From Pontiellaceae bacterium B12219 (GTDB taxonomy: Bacteria > Verrucomicrobiota > Kiritimatiellia > Kiritimatiellales > Pontiellaceae), in NCBI GenBank assembly GCA_029432795.1, contig JARNMJ010000001.1, forward strand, positions 151,413 to 215,412: a stretch of 64,000 bases of DNA, given 5' to 3'. Below the pieces are notes generated by a model. That model did no database searches and was not told the origin of the DNA. It was given only the letters and a program-made list of their open reading frames with translations. Numbering within the stretch: the stretch's first letter is position 1; each line of letters opens with the position of its first letter. This document shows positions 54,862 to 62,803 of this stretch, piece by piece. The translations under genes were made by a program, and so were the position numbers.

Positions 54862-56054
54862 CGCTTGTCGGGGAAGCCCCCGAGACCATCCGGGCTGATG
54901 GCTTTGGAATACCACCGATGCGTGCGGTCGAACCCTTCAAGAAATTCGCCCGAAGCAACGGTCGGTTCCCAGGGAGCCGGTTGATCCGGATAGGACTGGA
55001 TCGCGGAAACATTGAATCGCATATTGTATTCAAGGCCCAGCAACAGCCGGTCGTTTTCATGGCTGTACAGATCGTCGCCCTGATTCCACGCCATTTCCGC
55101 CATGGAGCAAAGCAATCCGATTCCAAAGAACGTATGCTGTTGGTCGCGCGAGCTTTCCTGACACTGGCCGTTGGCATAGATGTAGTTGGTCATGACCCCA
55201 TTGTATCCATAGTCCGCGATTGAGCTGCCTCTGCTGTTGTTCCAGGTGTCGACATAGTCCGTGGAAGATTTGAGTGAGGTGTGTGTGCTGGGGCCGGATG
55301 GGTAGGGGAGGTCGTCGGGCCGGTGCGGCAGTCCTTTAATATACCGCAACGCACGGTCGTACATGATTTCATTGTCCAGGAAAATGCCCATAGCCATCAC
55401 GGTGCGCCAACCGGAAAGACCCTGGTTGCCGTGCCGCCCGGGATCGCCCTGGTATGCCATCCAGTAGAACGTTTTATTTCCGGAAGGAGCGGATGTGGTG
55501 GAATAACCGGGATAGACCAGCATATCCTTAAACGCATTAATCTGCGAAACCGGCCAACCATCATAGGTGCTTTTGATGAGCTCGGCCGCCTCGATCATGA
55601 TGTAGCCGACGCCTCCGCTTAAAGAGTCCGTTCCGCCACTGGTGACGGAGGTTAAATTCGTCCAGGCATTGAAAATCTCGATGGATTTTTCGGCATGTCT
55701 GGGATCGCCGGTGATGTACCATTGGACGGCGTTGTAATACGCCGCCCGGATGTCGCTGTTCCATGCGCTGTAATTTACACCGCTATCCCGGCCGAGTTCG
55801 GTGAAAGATGGATCTCCACGAACCTCGTAGTTGTAGCTCGCCTTTGAATCCGCGGCCAATTCCTGATAGGAGGAGTACCAGGGATCGATCTGTGCTTCGA
55901 CCATATATTTCATTCGGTCGAGGTCGCTTGATTTATGCGTAATCCCTGGATGTACAAAGGTTTGCTGAGCCGTGGCGGCTGAACAGAAAAAAGCGAACAG
56001 GCTTGTTGTACCGATTATAGTTTTGAATGTTGATTTCAACGCAGGTCTCCTCAT
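54807..56054 (-). CDS. N-terminal part of frameshifted alginate-lyase-fold polysaccharide lyase
   Basis: Both this protein and its paralog begin MRRPALKS, which fixes the start at 56054, followed by a signal peptide ending near CSAATA. The catalytic domain has the alginate-lyase-fold pattern: WYITGDPRHAEKSIEIFNAW, YWMAYQGDPGRHGNQG and CQESSRDQQHTFFGIGLLC. Homology to the paralog stops after GGFPDKRP at the C4 run and continues one frame back in the next segment. The present reading then ends after about 17 unrelated residues. The catalytic domain is therefore nearly complete even if no frameshift correction occurs. It is under the regulon element at 56223. Confidence 0.82.
   Translation of the reverse strand: MRRPALKSTFKTIIGTTSLFAFFCSAATAQQTFVHPGITHKSSDLDRMKYMVEAQIDPWYSSYQELAADSKASYNYEVRGDPSFTELGRDSGVNYSAWNSDIRAAYYNAVQWYITGDPRHAEKSIEIFNAWTNLTSVTSGGTDSLSGGVGYIMIEAAELIKSTYDGWPVSQINAFKDMLVYPGYSTTSAPSGNKTFYWMAYQGDPGRHGNQGLSGWRTVMAMGIFLDNEIMYDRALRYIKGLPHRPDDLPYPSGPSTHTSLKSSTDYVDTWNNSRGSSIADYGYNGVMTNYIYANGQCQESSRDQQHTFFGIGLLCSMAEMAWNQGDDLYSHENDRLLLGLEYNMRFNVSAIQSYPDQPAPWEPTVASGEFLEGFDRTHRWYSKAISPDGLGGFPDKRPVLKCRSRIMWAGDSKP
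54858..54861 (-). other. Frameshift point in the lyase gene (run of four C on the minus strand)
   Basis: The sense strand reads CGC CCC GTT TTG in the first frame and needs a -1 shift to read CGT TTT GAA. Loss of one C from a run of five, or a single-base error, would explain it. The paralog reads continuously through the same place. Confidence 0.75.
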
Positions 56055-56222
56055 TTTTTCGTCCAAAGGTTGATGTGCTGGTATGGAACTGTTTCAACAC
56101 CATGGAGTATTCCGGGTTTAGAAAAATGTTCTGTTTACCATCACGGGACAACAGAAACCCTAATTCCGATTCTAAACGGATAGACGTACATCAACTATTC
56201 AATTATTACCAGCGGCGATGGA

Positions 56223-56237
56223 GTTACCCTGTTAATC
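56223..56237 (-). promoter_or_regulatory. Shared regulon element upstream of the frameshifted lyase gene
   Basis: On the minus strand GATTAACAGGGTAAC, followed by TCCATC, lies 169 bp before the start. The leader that follows resembles the leader of the other lyase gene, including CTTAGAATCGGAA-like and AAACAGAA blocks. No clear -10 was found at the usual distance. Confidence 0.6.
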
Positions 56238-56272
56238 GTAATCCACCTCTGATCGAAGGATAGACGGCTGGT

Positions 56273-57019
56273 TCAAGGGGTTTTCTTTTCCGAAAGGCCT
56301 TTCAGTGCTGATGTGATTGAAGCAGTAACCTGTGCTCCCAACAGAGCAGAGCCTTTTTTTGAAAAATGAACATTGCCGGGCCCTTCACAGAGGGAAGGGG
56401 CGAACTGGACAGCCACGGCGTATAAGTCGTCAATCGCAATGCCATGCTGCTTCATGATCTCTTCGGCTGCCGCGTTATATTTAAGTTCATCTCCGGGAAT
56501 GCGCCCGGCTTCTCCCTCCGGAATCGGTGTGGTGGAGGCCCAGATCAACGTGGCACCGGTCTGTTCCATCCGCTGGACCAGCGCTTCAAGGTTTCGTTTG
56601 TATTTTCCCAATGGCACCGAAACCTTTCCGTTCACCTTATCACGATGTCCCTGTTCCTTGGAATCCGGGTGACGATAGCAGAGATCGTGCAATCCGAAAT
56701 TAAAGTGAATCACATCCCATTTTGTATCGCCCAGCCAGCCGTTGATTTTCTTCAGACCGCTGGTTGTGTTTCCGCAATTACCGGGCCGCTGCACATTCGC
56801 CATCCCTTTCAGGCTGTCCATTACCGGCAGGGTATAGCCAATCGAAATCGAGTCTCCGATAAGCAGCACATTCGGGAGTCCGGCTATGACTTCCCCCTTT
56901 TTATGAAGACCATCCAGATCTTTACTGGGTGTATAAAACTCCTCTTCCGTTAAAGCGGATGCGGCCAATGTTGCCATCAAATAAATTGCGAAAATTCGGG
57001 TGCATTTAAAATCATTCAT
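56273..57019 (-). CDS. Exported SGNH/GDSL-family hydrolase
   Basis: A short signal peptide (FAIYLMATLAASA) precedes a 248-residue SGNH fold. Block I is LIGDSISIGY with the nucleophile Ser, block II GNCGNTTSG, block III FNFGLHDL, and block V GNVHFSKKG with the catalytic His. In polysaccharide clusters such enzymes usually remove acetyl or feruloyl groups; the actual acyl group is unknown. It is the last gene after the lyase paralog and the GH3 gene on the minus strand (20 bp after GH3) and probably in the same operon. Confidence 0.88.
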   Translation of the reverse strand: MNDFKCTRIFAIYLMATLAASALTEEEFYTPSKDLDGLHKKGEVIAGLPNVLLIGDSISIGYTLPVMDSLKGMANVQRPGNCGNTTSGLKKINGWLGDTKWDVIHFNFGLHDLCYRHPDSKEQGHRDKVNGKVSVPLGKYKRNLEALVQRMEQTGATLIWASTTPIPEGEAGRIPGDELKYNAAAEEIMKQHGIAIDDLYAVAVQFAPSLCEGPGNVHFSKKGSALLGAQVTASITSALKGLSEKKTP

Positions 57020-57039
57020 TCGAAAGTTCCTGTCTGATT

Positions 57040-59580
57040 TTACTTTTCAGTAAACTGGATGACTTTTTCGCAGATTATATCAGCGGATGAACGGCCGATC
57101 TGAATAGCGTAACGCCCCTGGTCGACCACAAATTCCTGTTTCGACTCATCCCACCAGGCCATATCATCGGTTGAAAAGATCAGCTCAACCTGCATGGTTT
57201 CCCCTTCGGGAACGGTGACGCGTTCGAAGGCTTTCAACTGGCGAATCGGTTGATAGACCTTCGAATCGAGATTGGAGACATAGAGCTGAACCACTTCATC
57301 GCCATCCATCGTTCCGGTATTCTTGACATTCAGCACGGCTTTAACCTGTCCATTATTCTGTGTCACCTTGAGGCCGGAATAATCAAAGGTGGTATAGCTG
57401 AGTCCATACCCGAACGGGTAGGTTACGTTATCCTTCATATACATGTAGGTGCGGCCTTTGCTGATTTCATAATCCTCAAAATCGGGCAGCTTGTCCGCGT
57501 CGGTATAGAAGGTGAGCGGAAGACGTCCCGATGGATTAACCTTTCCGGTAATGAGTTCCGCGAGGGCGTACCCGCCTTCCTGGCCCGGGAACCATTGGAG
57601 CAGAATAGACGGAACCGCTTCATTCAGCTCTGCCAGCTGCATCACGGTTCCTCCATTGAGGACCACGAGCATATTCGGATAGATAGTCGCCAGCTCTTTG
57701 ATCTCTTCCATCTGGCCGTTCGGCAGATTTAAGTTCATCAAATCATGCGACTCATAGGCCATCTCATGCGAAAGGCCTCCGACGTAAACCAATAACTCTT
57801 CGTTCGGGTTTCCTGCCCGCTGCTCTTCTTTCGGTTCAATCCACTTCAAATCGACCTGAACAGGACCACCTCTGTTATAATATTCCACCCGCAGGTCTGC
57901 CGGCTTGCCGGCCTCGAGGTAGATCCCTTTTGATTCGCCGCTGTCCGGCGCTTTGCGATCCCAGATATTAATGATCCGTTCCCCATTCAGCCAGACGGCC
58001 GCTCCGTAGCGAGCTGTGATGGTGAAATAATGATTACCCGTGCGATTCGGCGTCAACTGGGCGGTCCAGCGCGTGGCAAAGGATTGATCCGGAATGGCCG
58101 GGTCGATATGGCTGAATGCTTTCGGGAGCTGCAGATAAACGGTACGGTCGGTTCGCGTCATTGCCGGCTCACCGGTACATTTCCCGCCAATAAAATATTC
58201 CCCCTTAACGCCCGGTGAATTCTTCATGCCGGGAAGATTCAGATTGCCTTCAGGAACGGGCAGCCAGTTGCCGCCATGCTGACTGAAGATTTTAAAGGTA
58301 TCTCCGGCCACCGTCTTCATGCCGAGCATCGGTGTTGCCGCCGTTCGGGTTGCTGTACCGCTATACCCGCCTAAAGGAGCTTCGTTTACATACGGGCCGG
58401 CAAAAATGATGCTCTTGTACTTCTGCGGCGTTGCCGGCAGCACCTCGTTTTTATTTTGCAGCAGAACGGTTCCTTCGCGGGCAATCTGCCGGGCGAGTGT
58501 CAGGTGCTTTTCAGAACCGACCACGTCGGTTGAAATTCTGGTATATGGGTTCTCTTTCTCGGAACGCAAAAGCCCCAGCTTAATGCGGGTGGTTAGATTT
58601 CGCGTTAATGCCTGATCCAGGTCAGCCTCGTTCAACAGCCCCTGATTCACCGCCTCTTTAGCCCACTCGCGCTGTTCCGGTGTTCCGGAATAGACATCCA
58701 CACCGGCCTGAATCATCATGGCGGAAGCCTCTGCACTGTTCTTTGCATATTTATGTTCTTTGATCAAATGGCTCGGTACGAATACATCGGTTACGACTGT
58801 TCCGGTAAAGCCCCACTCACCGCGCAGCACATCGGTCAGCAGCCATTTATTCGCTGAACAGGGAATCCCGTTGATCCCATTATAGGCACTCATGAGTGAT
58901 TGCACATCTTCCCGCTTAATCGTGTCCCGATAGGCCGGGAAATAATATTCCCGCAGCGCACGCTCGGAAATATCCGGACGGACATGCAGGCGATTATGCT
59001 CGGTGTTATTCGCCGCAAAATGCTTAATCGTGGCAACCGTTTTTAAATAGTCGGGATCATCGCCCTGGAGTCCACTCACAAAACCACAGGCTAGTTCGGT
59101 GGCCAAAAACGGATCCTCGCCATAGCTTTCTTCTGTGCGCCCCCAACGCGGATCACGGGCCATATTGATTACCGGGCTCCAAATCGTTAAGCCATGATAT
59201 CGCTTCGTCTGGTCTCTTGCTGAATCGGCATGATGCAGCGCGCGGGCTTCATCGCTGATCGCCGTTGCCATTTCATGGATCAATTCCGGATCCCAGGTGG
59301 AGGCCATGGAGAGGGGGACTGGAAACTGGGTTGCTTTGCCGCGGCGGGCCACGCCATGTAATGCCTCGTTCCACCAGTGGTGTCCGGGTATGTTCAGCCG
59401 CTCGATCGGCAGATTTTCCATTTCAATTAAATTAATTTTTTCATCCAGCGTCATTTGCGCAACCAGATCGGCTGCCTGCTGCATGGCCTGGGCATGGAGT
59501 GCGCTCCGGTCCGGTGCGGCCGGGCTTGCGCCTGCAGCAAGTGCCAGACTTAATAGTAGAATAGATTTTATTTTAAACAT
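57040..59580 (-). CDS. Secreted GH3 glycoside hydrolase with inserted PA14 domain
   Basis: The start at 59580 (MFKIKSILLLSLALAAGASPA) gives a clear signal peptide. The 846-residue protein has the GH3 N-terminal barrel (VPLSMASTWDPELIHEMATAI, MARDPRWGRTEESYGEDPFL), the nucleophile Asp in TGTVVTDVF, and the C-terminal alpha/beta sandwich. A PA14 domain (about residues 450-590, GNHYFTITARYGAAVWLNGE) is inserted in the second domain, as in many beta-glucosidases and xylosidases. A fibronectin III-like C-terminus follows. Substrate is not fixed by sequence. It is 56 bp downstream of the lyase gene. Confidence 0.92.
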   Translation of the reverse strand: MFKIKSILLLSLALAAGASPAAPDRSALHAQAMQQAADLVAQMTLDEKINLIEMENLPIERLNIPGHHWWNEALHGVARRGKATQFPVPLSMASTWDPELIHEMATAISDEARALHHADSARDQTKRYHGLTIWSPVINMARDPRWGRTEESYGEDPFLATELACGFVSGLQGDDPDYLKTVATIKHFAANNTEHNRLHVRPDISERALREYYFPAYRDTIKREDVQSLMSAYNGINGIPCSANKWLLTDVLRGEWGFTGTVVTDVFVPSHLIKEHKYAKNSAEASAMMIQAGVDVYSGTPEQREWAKEAVNQGLLNEADLDQALTRNLTTRIKLGLLRSEKENPYTRISTDVVGSEKHLTLARQIAREGTVLLQNKNEVLPATPQKYKSIIFAGPYVNEAPLGGYSGTATRTAATPMLGMKTVAGDTFKIFSQHGGNWLPVPEGNLNLPGMKNSPGVKGEYFIGGKCTGEPAMTRTDRTVYLQLPKAFSHIDPAIPDQSFATRWTAQLTPNRTGNHYFTITARYGAAVWLNGERIINIWDRKAPDSGESKGIYLEAGKPADLRVEYYNRGGPVQVDLKWIEPKEEQRAGNPNEELLVYVGGLSHEMAYESHDLMNLNLPNGQMEEIKELATIYPNMLVVLNGGTVMQLAELNEAVPSILLQWFPGQEGGYALAELITGKVNPSGRLPLTFYTDADKLPDFEDYEISKGRTYMYMKDNVTYPFGYGLSYTTFDYSGLKVTQNNGQVKAVLNVKNTGTMDGDEVVQLYVSNLDSKVYQPIRQLKAFERVTVPEGETMQVELIFSTDDMAWWDESKQEFVVDQGRYAIQIGRSSADIICEKVIQFTEK

Positions 59581-59636
59581 GTTTACTCCGATTTGAATCT
59601 CGTTTGTTTTAATTCGCTGTACCTCAAATTCAAGAT

Positions 59637-62492
59637 CTACTGCCGCCAGGCTTCCAGTTTGTAGAAACAATTGGTCTGTGCTGAATTTACCGGAACATCG
59701 ATCTGCAGCTCTCCTCCGGTGCCGGAATAGATATCGCTGGCCATGTACCATGTTGAATCATCAAGACTGCTGTTTGTCCAGACTTGGTAGTTATGACCAA
59801 GCCCGGAGCTGGCGATTGAGATGGAAAAGTTCTGTATGCCTGAACCATCAGGAACAATACCCCCTTCAGCAATCAGCACGTCGCCTTCATTCAACGGAGC
59901 GGAAGGCACGGCCTGGACTTCCGCAGAATCATCGCTTTCCGTTCCATTACTAACCGTGCTGACCACGTAATAATAATTGATGCCTGCCTGAAGACCGGAG
60001 TCTGTAAAATGAGTTGCCGCAGGGCCGTTAACCATCAGGATATAGGGGCCGCCGCTGACCGTTCCCCGTTTTAAATGATACTCCGATACGCCGGATGCAG
60101 GATCCCACGATAAATCAATCTGAGAGGCATTGATCGGATCAGCGGACAGACCGGTCGGAGGAGCGACCAAAAGATCTTCCGTCAGTATCAGTTCAAACCA
60201 GTTAAGGTTGCACAGATCGCCCGTCTGCGTGGAAGCCTCATCCCTCACAAATACGAGAACAAGTGCATGCGAGCCGGCCGTGGGGAGCAGATCAATTTCA
60301 AAGGTATCCCAGATTTGCCAACCGCCGGTAACCGGCATATCAAACGAGCCGATCAGCGTTCCGGAAGAATGGTCCAAACGTACTTCAATGCGGCCGGGCG
60401 AGCGGTTGCCCGGGCGGGCAAACCGAAAACGGATTGCGGCGGTATCATCCAGTGTATAGTTCCCGTACCGGCACCAGTCTCCATCCGAAATGTGCCCGAT
60501 ATTCTGTCCTTCTCCGGTATCGGTTGTGGTTTCAGTTTCGACGCCGCTCTGTGTCAAAAAATCTTCGGCCTGTATCCGGGTAACCGGATCTGCAGTACCT
60601 TCCTGAACCAGCGTGATATTATTCAGCTCGCAGGCTCCCGAAGTTCCGGAAATATAGATCCGCATGCTTTGCACACCCTGCTGCAGATAAATGTTTTCGG
60701 CTACCGGATAGGTTACCCAATTGGTTGAATTTCCAGTGGTTGGAAGAATGACATTTCCGGTCACATCCTGGCCATTGAAGGAAAAGCGGATGGCTCCGGC
60801 AGCCGTGCCGGCATAGCGAATCTTAATACTGTATTTTCCCGCCTCGGCTACGTTGACGGTATAGCTGACCCATTCGCCATCTTCGAGGTCGGTAAGCGCA
60901 TAGCCTCCTTCAGAGCAGACCGCGATATCGACGTCGCCATCGGTACGGAATACGCCGCCGGCGTTCCCGACGGACTTATCGTGAAACGTGCGTCCCTCGC
61001 CGCTCACCGGAGAATAGTCGTACAGTTCAGCTTCGAGCGTTCCCGGAAACTGATGCATGGCAAAGTTCGGAACGTTGGATTCAATCCCGCTGATGGGATC
61101 GCCATAGCAATAATCCGGACGGCGTTCCGTGAGTGCGCCCCAGCCGATGGCGCCGTTTACATGGCCGGCATTTTCGTATCCGGTCGCTTCCAGCGCATAG
61201 TCACGCGCCCGCACTGTCCACTTCACTTCATCTTCCGTTTTGAATCCTCTTCCCAGATAATGTCCAACCGGGGTTTCGAAAATAGGTTGATCTCCGGAAA
61301 ACCCGCCGATATTGATCGGGCTTATTGCTTTCGAGTAGACCCGCTGCGAAGCGTTAAACCCCTGCATGAACTCGCCCGATTCAACGGTTGGAATCCACCA
61401 TGTGGTCTGGTCCGGATAAGATTGAAGATAGGAGACATTATACTTTGTGGTGTATTCGAGCCCCAGTAACAACCGGTCGTTTTCATGGCTGTAGAGGTCG
61501 TCTCCCTGGTTCCAGGCCATTTCCGACATGGCACAGAGGATCCCCAATCCGAAATTGGAATGTGACTGATCGCGCGAGCTTTCCTGGCACTGCCCCGTTT
61601 CCCAGATATAGTTGGTCATTACCTCATTGAATCCGAAATCTTCAATGGCGCTTCCGGTCGTATAATTATAAGTATCCGCATAATCACCTTCTGCAGCAAG
61701 TGTCGTGGCAGTGCTGGGGCCGGAAGGGTAGGGCAGATCATCCGGCCGATGCGGTAATCCCTGTATATATAGGAGTGCCCGGTCATACATAATTTCATTG
61801 TCCATGAATATGCCCATGGCCATTACGGTCCGAAAACCGGCCAGCCCCTGATTGCCGTGCCGCACAGGATCTCCCTGATAGGCCTGCCAATAGAACGAAC
61901 CATAGAGCCTGGAAATGCCGGCCGGCTCGGCGGTCGTTGAATAGCCCGGATAGACCAGCATATCTTTGAAGGCCTGAATTTCGCTTTCGGACCAACCACT
62001 ATAAGTACTCTTAATAATCTCTGCGGCCTCGATCATGATGTAGCCGATTCCTCCGCTCAGCGCACGGGTGCCGCCACTGGTCACGGAGGTTAAATTGGTC
62101 CAGGCATTGAATATTTCAATTGATTTTTCAGCATGCCGGCTGTCCCCGGTCACATACCAGCGGATAGCATTATAGTATGCCGCCCGGATGTCATCATTCC
62201 ACTCCTTGTAGTTCGTGCCATCGTCCCGGCCAAGTACGGTAAATCCTGGGTCTCCGCGTACCGTATAATCATAGCTCGATTTAGAATCTGCCGCCATTTC
62301 CTGATACGAGGAATACCAGGGATCAATCCGGGCTTCCACCATGTATTTGATCCGGTCCAGGTCGGATCGCGTGGTGGTAATTCCGGGGTGAACAAACGTC
62401 CGATCAGCCACGGCAACCGTGCAGAAGAAAGTCAATATGACGGCAGCTCCGATTATATTTTTAACGATTGATTTCAACGCAGGTCTCCTCAT
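59637..62492 (-). CDS. Secreted alginate-lyase-fold polysaccharide lyase with CBM6-like and Fn3 domains
   Basis: This is the intact paralog of the frameshifted gene at 52480-56054. The MRRPALKS start gives a 951-residue protein with signal peptide, a catalytic domain of about 440 residues (CQESSRDQSHSNFGLGILC, WYVTGDSRHAEKSIEIFNAW), two CBM6-like domains (FPGTLEAELYDYSPVSGEG and RIQAEDFLTQSGVETETT), a fibronectin III domain and the C-terminal module ending CFYKLEAWRQ. Some relatives of this fold (PL38-like) act on glucuronan or alginate; substrate here is unknown. It is the first gene of a likely three-gene operon and has the regulon element upstream. Confidence 0.88.
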   Translation of the reverse strand: MRRPALKSIVKNIIGAAVILTFFCTVAVADRTFVHPGITTTRSDLDRIKYMVEARIDPWYSSYQEMAADSKSSYDYTVRGDPGFTVLGRDDGTNYKEWNDDIRAAYYNAIRWYVTGDSRHAEKSIEIFNAWTNLTSVTSGGTRALSGGIGYIMIEAAEIIKSTYSGWSESEIQAFKDMLVYPGYSTTAEPAGISRLYGSFYWQAYQGDPVRHGNQGLAGFRTVMAMGIFMDNEIMYDRALLYIQGLPHRPDDLPYPSGPSTATTLAAEGDYADTYNYTTGSAIEDFGFNEVMTNYIWETGQCQESSRDQSHSNFGLGILCAMSEMAWNQGDDLYSHENDRLLLGLEYTTKYNVSYLQSYPDQTTWWIPTVESGEFMQGFNASQRVYSKAISPINIGGFSGDQPIFETPVGHYLGRGFKTEDEVKWTVRARDYALEATGYENAGHVNGAIGWGALTERRPDYCYGDPISGIESNVPNFAMHQFPGTLEAELYDYSPVSGEGRTFHDKSVGNAGGVFRTDGDVDIAVCSEGGYALTDLEDGEWVSYTVNVAEAGKYSIKIRYAGTAAGAIRFSFNGQDVTGNVILPTTGNSTNWVTYPVAENIYLQQGVQSMRIYISGTSGACELNNITLVQEGTADPVTRIQAEDFLTQSGVETETTTDTGEGQNIGHISDGDWCRYGNYTLDDTAAIRFRFARPGNRSPGRIEVRLDHSSGTLIGSFDMPVTGGWQIWDTFEIDLLPTAGSHALVLVFVRDEASTQTGDLCNLNWFELILTEDLLVAPPTGLSADPINASQIDLSWDPASGVSEYHLKRGTVSGGPYILMVNGPAATHFTDSGLQAGINYYYVVSTVSNGTESDDSAEVQAVPSAPLNEGDVLIAEGGIVPDGSGIQNFSISIASSGLGHNYQVWTNSSLDDSTWYMASDIYSGTGGELQIDVPVNSAQTNCFYKLEAWRQ
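60731..60745. repeat. Dispersed palindrome copy (spacer TGG)
   Basis: TTCCAG-TGG-TTGGAA in the intact lyase gene; encodes LPTTGN. Confidence 0.85.
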
Positions 62493-62803
62493 CTTTTTTT
62501 CCTGATGGTCGATGTATTGGTATGGCACAGGTTCGACACCGAGGGGCGGTCAGGCAGTAGGAAAATATTCTGTTTATTCTCAAATGGGTAATGGCAATCC
62601 GATTTCCGATTCTAAGACGTTACCCCTATATCAACAGTTCAATGTTCGCCAGCGAGGATGGAGTTACCATGTTAATCTTAAGGTGTGGCTCTATTGCTCC
62701 GGCAATGGCTGAAAAACAGACCGTTCTTCTGCGAAGCTTTCGGCGGAATAGGGGAATTGCACGCGATCCTGAAAAGTGGGGGTGACGAGAGCGGTGGAAA
62801 AGT
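62493..62803. other. 311-bp intergenic region upstream of the lyase operon
   Basis: It holds the regulon element, a candidate -10, and a long leader similar to that of the paralogous lyase gene. The half next to the 62804 gene shows no terminator or small gene. Confidence 0.6.
62625..62677 (-). promoter_or_regulatory. Shared regulon element plus candidate -10 of the lyase operon
   Basis: On the minus strand GATTAACATGGTAAC (62677-62663) is followed by TCCATC and a -10-like TATAGG (62630-62625). The element-to--10 distance is 47, two less than in three other units. Confidence 0.6.
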
